NCBI GenBank assembly: GCA_035707805.1
Contig: DASSTS010000010.1
Coordinates: 25,266-89,265, forward strand
Reading direction: 5' to 3'
DNA: 64,000 nt
Origin: Castellaniella sp035707805
Lineage (GTDB): Bacteria > Pseudomonadota > Gammaproteobacteria > Burkholderiales > Burkholderiaceae_B
The first letter of the stretch is position 1. Each line of letters opens with the position of its first letter. The position numbers and the translations under genes were made by a program. Below are positions 62,266 to 64,000 of this stretch, piece by piece. The notes beneath the pieces are model-generated. The model worked only from the letters and a program-made list of their open reading frames with translations, made no database searches and had not been told where the DNA came from.

Positions 62266-63220
62266 GAACGGCAAAATAGGCGCGCGCGTTTCGCGCGTCT
62301 TCGGCGATGGCGGCAGTCAGGGAAGGGAGATCGGGAAACTTTTCTTCGTCCCGCAATTTGTGCAGGAACTCGACTCGCACGAGTTTACCGTATGCGTCGA
62401 CGCGGCCATCCAGCACATGGGCCTCCAGCAACACGCGCCCGTGGTCTTCGACCGTGGGCCGTACGCCCAGGCTGGCCACGGCGGGCCGCGGGCCTGCCCC
62501 CAGGCCATGCACCCGCACCACATAAATGCCCGAACGCGCGGCGCAGCGCGGCGCCACGCGCAGGTTCATGGTGGGAAAACCCAGCGTGCGGCCCAGCTTC
62601 TGGCCATGGATGACGTGCCCGCTGATCTGGAAGGCGCGCCCCAGCAGATGGTGGGCCCGTTCCAGGTCGCCCACCGCCAGCGCCGTGCGGACTTCCGAAC
62701 TGGACACCCGATGGCCGTGCTGGTCGGTGACGTCGGCCAGCGTCTGCACCTCGAAGCCATGCACCATGCCGGCTTCGCGCAGCAGGTCGATGTCGCCGCT
62801 GCGCTTGCGGCCGAAGCGGAAATCCTCGCCCACCAGCAGCCAGCGGGTCTGCAGGCCGCCCACCAGCAGTTCTTCGATGAAGGCGTTGGCCGACATGTCG
62901 GCCAGGCGCGCGTCGAAGCGTTCGATGATGATCTGAGCCATACCCTGGCAGGCCAGCGCTTCGAGCTTGTCGCGCAGGCCCGAGATGCGGGTGGGGGCCA
63001 GTTCGGGCCGCTGGTTCAGGGTGGCGAAGTATTCGCGCGGGTGCGGCTCGAAGGTCATGACCGAGGGCAGCAACCCGCGTTCGCGGGCCGCCTGCCGTAC
63101 GCGCGCCAGGATGGCCTGGTGGCCGCGGTGCACGCCGTCGAAATTGCCGATGGTCAGCGCGCAGGGCGCGCGCCGCGCGGGCGGCGGCGCCGATCGATAG
63201 AGATGCAGCGAGGTTTTCAC
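62255..63220 (-). CDS. ribF: Bifunctional riboflavin kinase / FAD synthetase
   Basis: A 321-residue enzyme. The FAD synthetase domain has LTIGNFDGVHRGHQAIL and EDFRFGRKRSGD; the riboflavin kinase domain has LGRTLGFPTMNLRV. No ATG fits; GTG 63220 (reads VKTSLHLYRS) is the likely start. The frame stays open far upstream through antisense of purN, which is not coding. First gene of ribF-ileS-lspA-coaBC-dut; divergent from purN with 33 bases between starts. Confidence 0.94.
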   Translation of the reverse strand: MKTSLHLYRSAPPPARRAPCALTIGNFDGVHRGHQAILARVRQAARERGLLPSVMTFEPHPREYFATLNQRPELAPTRISGLRDKLEALACQGMAQIIIERFDARLADMSANAFIEELLVGGLQTRWLLVGEDFRFGRKRSGDIDLLREAGMVHGFEVQTLADVTDQHGHRVSSSEVRTALAVGDLERAHHLLGRAFQISGHVIHGQKLGRTLGFPTMNLRVAPRCAARSGIYVVRVHGLGAGPRPAVASLGVRPTVEDHGRVLLEAHVLDGRVDAYGKLVRVEFLHKLRDEEKFPDLPSLTAAIAEDARNARAYFAVHGL

Positions 63221-63253
63221 GACCGAGAGTTTACAATTTTGGGTTGGTTCGCC

Positions 63254-63934
63254 TTGGAATATCTCATCTTGCCGGAATCTTCTTCCCCCCCGCGCCGCCT
63301 GGTCATCCTCATTTCGGGGCGGGGCAGCAATATGCAAGCCCTGGTGCGCGCCTGCCGCGAACAGGCCTGGCCGGCCAGCGTCTGTGCCGTGATTGCCAGC
63401 CGCCCCGACGCGGCGGGCCTGCAATGGGCGCGCGCGCAGGGCATCGCCACCGGTGCGCTGTACCACAAGGATTTCCCCAGCCGCGACGCCTTCGACACCG
63501 CACTGGCCCGCGAGATCGACCAATACCAGCCCGACTACGTCTTGCTGGCCGGGTTCATGCGCGTGCTGACTCCGGCCTTCGTCAACCATTACGCGGGCCG
63601 GTTGGTCAATATCCACCCCTCGCTGCTGCCCATGTTCCCCGGCCTGCACACCCATGCCCAGGCACTGGCCACCGGCGTGCGCCTGCATGGCTGCACGGTG
63701 CATTTCGTGACGCCGGTGCTCGATCACGGGCCCATCATCGCCCAGGGGTGCGTGCCGGTGCTGGCCGGCGACACGCCTGATACCCTGGCCGAACGCGTGC
63801 TGGCGGTCGAGCACCAGGCCTATCCCGCCGCCGTGCGCTGGCTGGCGGACGGGCGGGTGCGCCTGACCGCCGACCAGCGGGTCGACGTCGACGGCGAGCC
63901 GCAACGCCTGTTCATGGGGGCCGGCGCGGCCTGA
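63254..63934 (+). CDS. purN: Phosphoribosylglycinamide formyltransferase (10-formyl-THF dependent)
   Basis: A 226-residue purine enzyme. The N-terminus VILISGRGSNMQALV, the catalytic NIHPSLLPMFPGLHTHAQA, and HFVTPVLDHGPII (catalytic Asp) are intact. No ATG fits: TTG 63254 or TTG 63269 must start it, both before the conserved VILISG strand. It faces away from ribF with a very short spacer. Confidence 0.94.
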   Translation: MEYLILPESSSPPRRLVILISGRGSNMQALVRACREQAWPASVCAVIASRPDAAGLQWARAQGIATGALYHKDFPSRDAFDTALAREIDQYQPDYVLLAGFMRVLTPAFVNHYAGRLVNIHPSLLPMFPGLHTHAQALATGVRLHGCTVHFVTPVLDHGPIIAQGCVPVLAGDTPDTLAERVLAVEHQAYPAAVRWLADGRVRLTADQRVDVDGEPQRLFMGAGAA

Positions 63935-64000
63935 ACCCGCGTCCGCCACCCCCACCGCAAGTATCACCGGCCGGCGCCATCGCCGGCCCAGACTGGAAGA
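63935..64000. other. Window end after purN with a GC hairpin
   Basis: 66 bases with no gene visible. GGCCGGCG-CCAT-CGCCGGCC (63969-63988) is a perfect 8-base-pair hairpin without a T-run, a possible transcript end for purN. Confidence 0.4.

Noticed and set aside
62266..62340. A T-box or leader riboswitch before ileS
   Set aside because: The ileS start overlaps the end of ribF, so there is no room for a leader, and T-boxes are not expected in this group.
59167..62613. A 1148-codon open frame on the plus strand opposite ileS and lspA
   Set aside because: It runs antisense to two clear housekeeping genes and shows no recognisable motif; the composition is that of a shadow frame.

Overview
The window is GC-rich chromosomal DNA from a betaproteobacterium of the order Burkholderiales, most likely Alcaligenaceae (Bordetella/Achromobacter-like). 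This rests on base composition, protein flavour and the housekeeping gene order exbB-exbD-lpxK-trm112-kdsB-adk, murJ-rpsT, argF-DUF3579-argG and ribF-ileS-lspA-coaBC-dut. It is gene-dense. I see no insertion sequences, phage genes, CRISPR arrays or rRNA; one tRNA-Ala is present.

Layout. 1-987: end of a flagellar export operon (fliQ fragment, fliR). 992-3462: a BamE-like lipoprotein and a chemoreceptor, both on the minus strand. 3625-9625: a complete ddpXABCDF-type operon for D-alanyl-D-alanine uptake and hydrolysis. 9617-16824: accessory genes (ArsR regulator plus MFS exporter, NCS2 permease with a long soluble tail, two SDR enzymes, an ArgO/LysE exporter, LysR and Lrp regulators). 16955-17803: a PhzF-family enzyme. 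17955-28076: a sugar-acid catabolic island with a KDG-type kinase, KDPG-type aldolase, XylX-like dehydratase, DctQMP TRAP transporter, XylD-like aldonate dehydratase, FAD-linked oxidase and IclR regulator. 28122-31536: tRNA-Ala, argG, a DUF3579-like gene and argF. 31608-38098: rpsT, murJ, an SDR, adk, kdsB, trm112-like, lpxK, exbD, exbB. 38482-41194: xseA, sodB, a DUF192 protein, a cold-shock protein. 41328-47675: clpS-clpA followed directly by pqiABC. 47791-51573: putA. 51723-57616: a parvulin, the livKHMGF branched-chain amino-acid transporter, and dut. 57687-63934: coaBC, lspA, ileS, ribF and divergent purN.

How the genes work together. The ddp operon should import D,D-dipeptides from peptidoglycan turnover and hydrolyse them in the cytoplasm. 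In the sugar-acid island the TRAP system would import an aldonate and the XylD-like enzyme would dehydrate it to a 2-keto-3-deoxy acid. That acid then has two possible fates encoded side by side: XylX-type dehydration (Weimberg route) or KdgK/Eda phosphorylation and cleavage (Entner-Doudoroff type). This branched content is the most interesting metabolic feature. The most interesting non-coding feature is the 383-bp exbB-xseA intergenic region, which is AT-rich and holds a cluster of DnaA-box sequences. Other items worth a look are the RsbW-like tail on the NCS2 permease, an SDR lacking its catalytic Tyr/Lys, a cspA terminator embedded in the start of the next gene, and an 80-bp-period repeat pair beside putA.

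All functional calls come from reading motifs and gene order; no database search was run.
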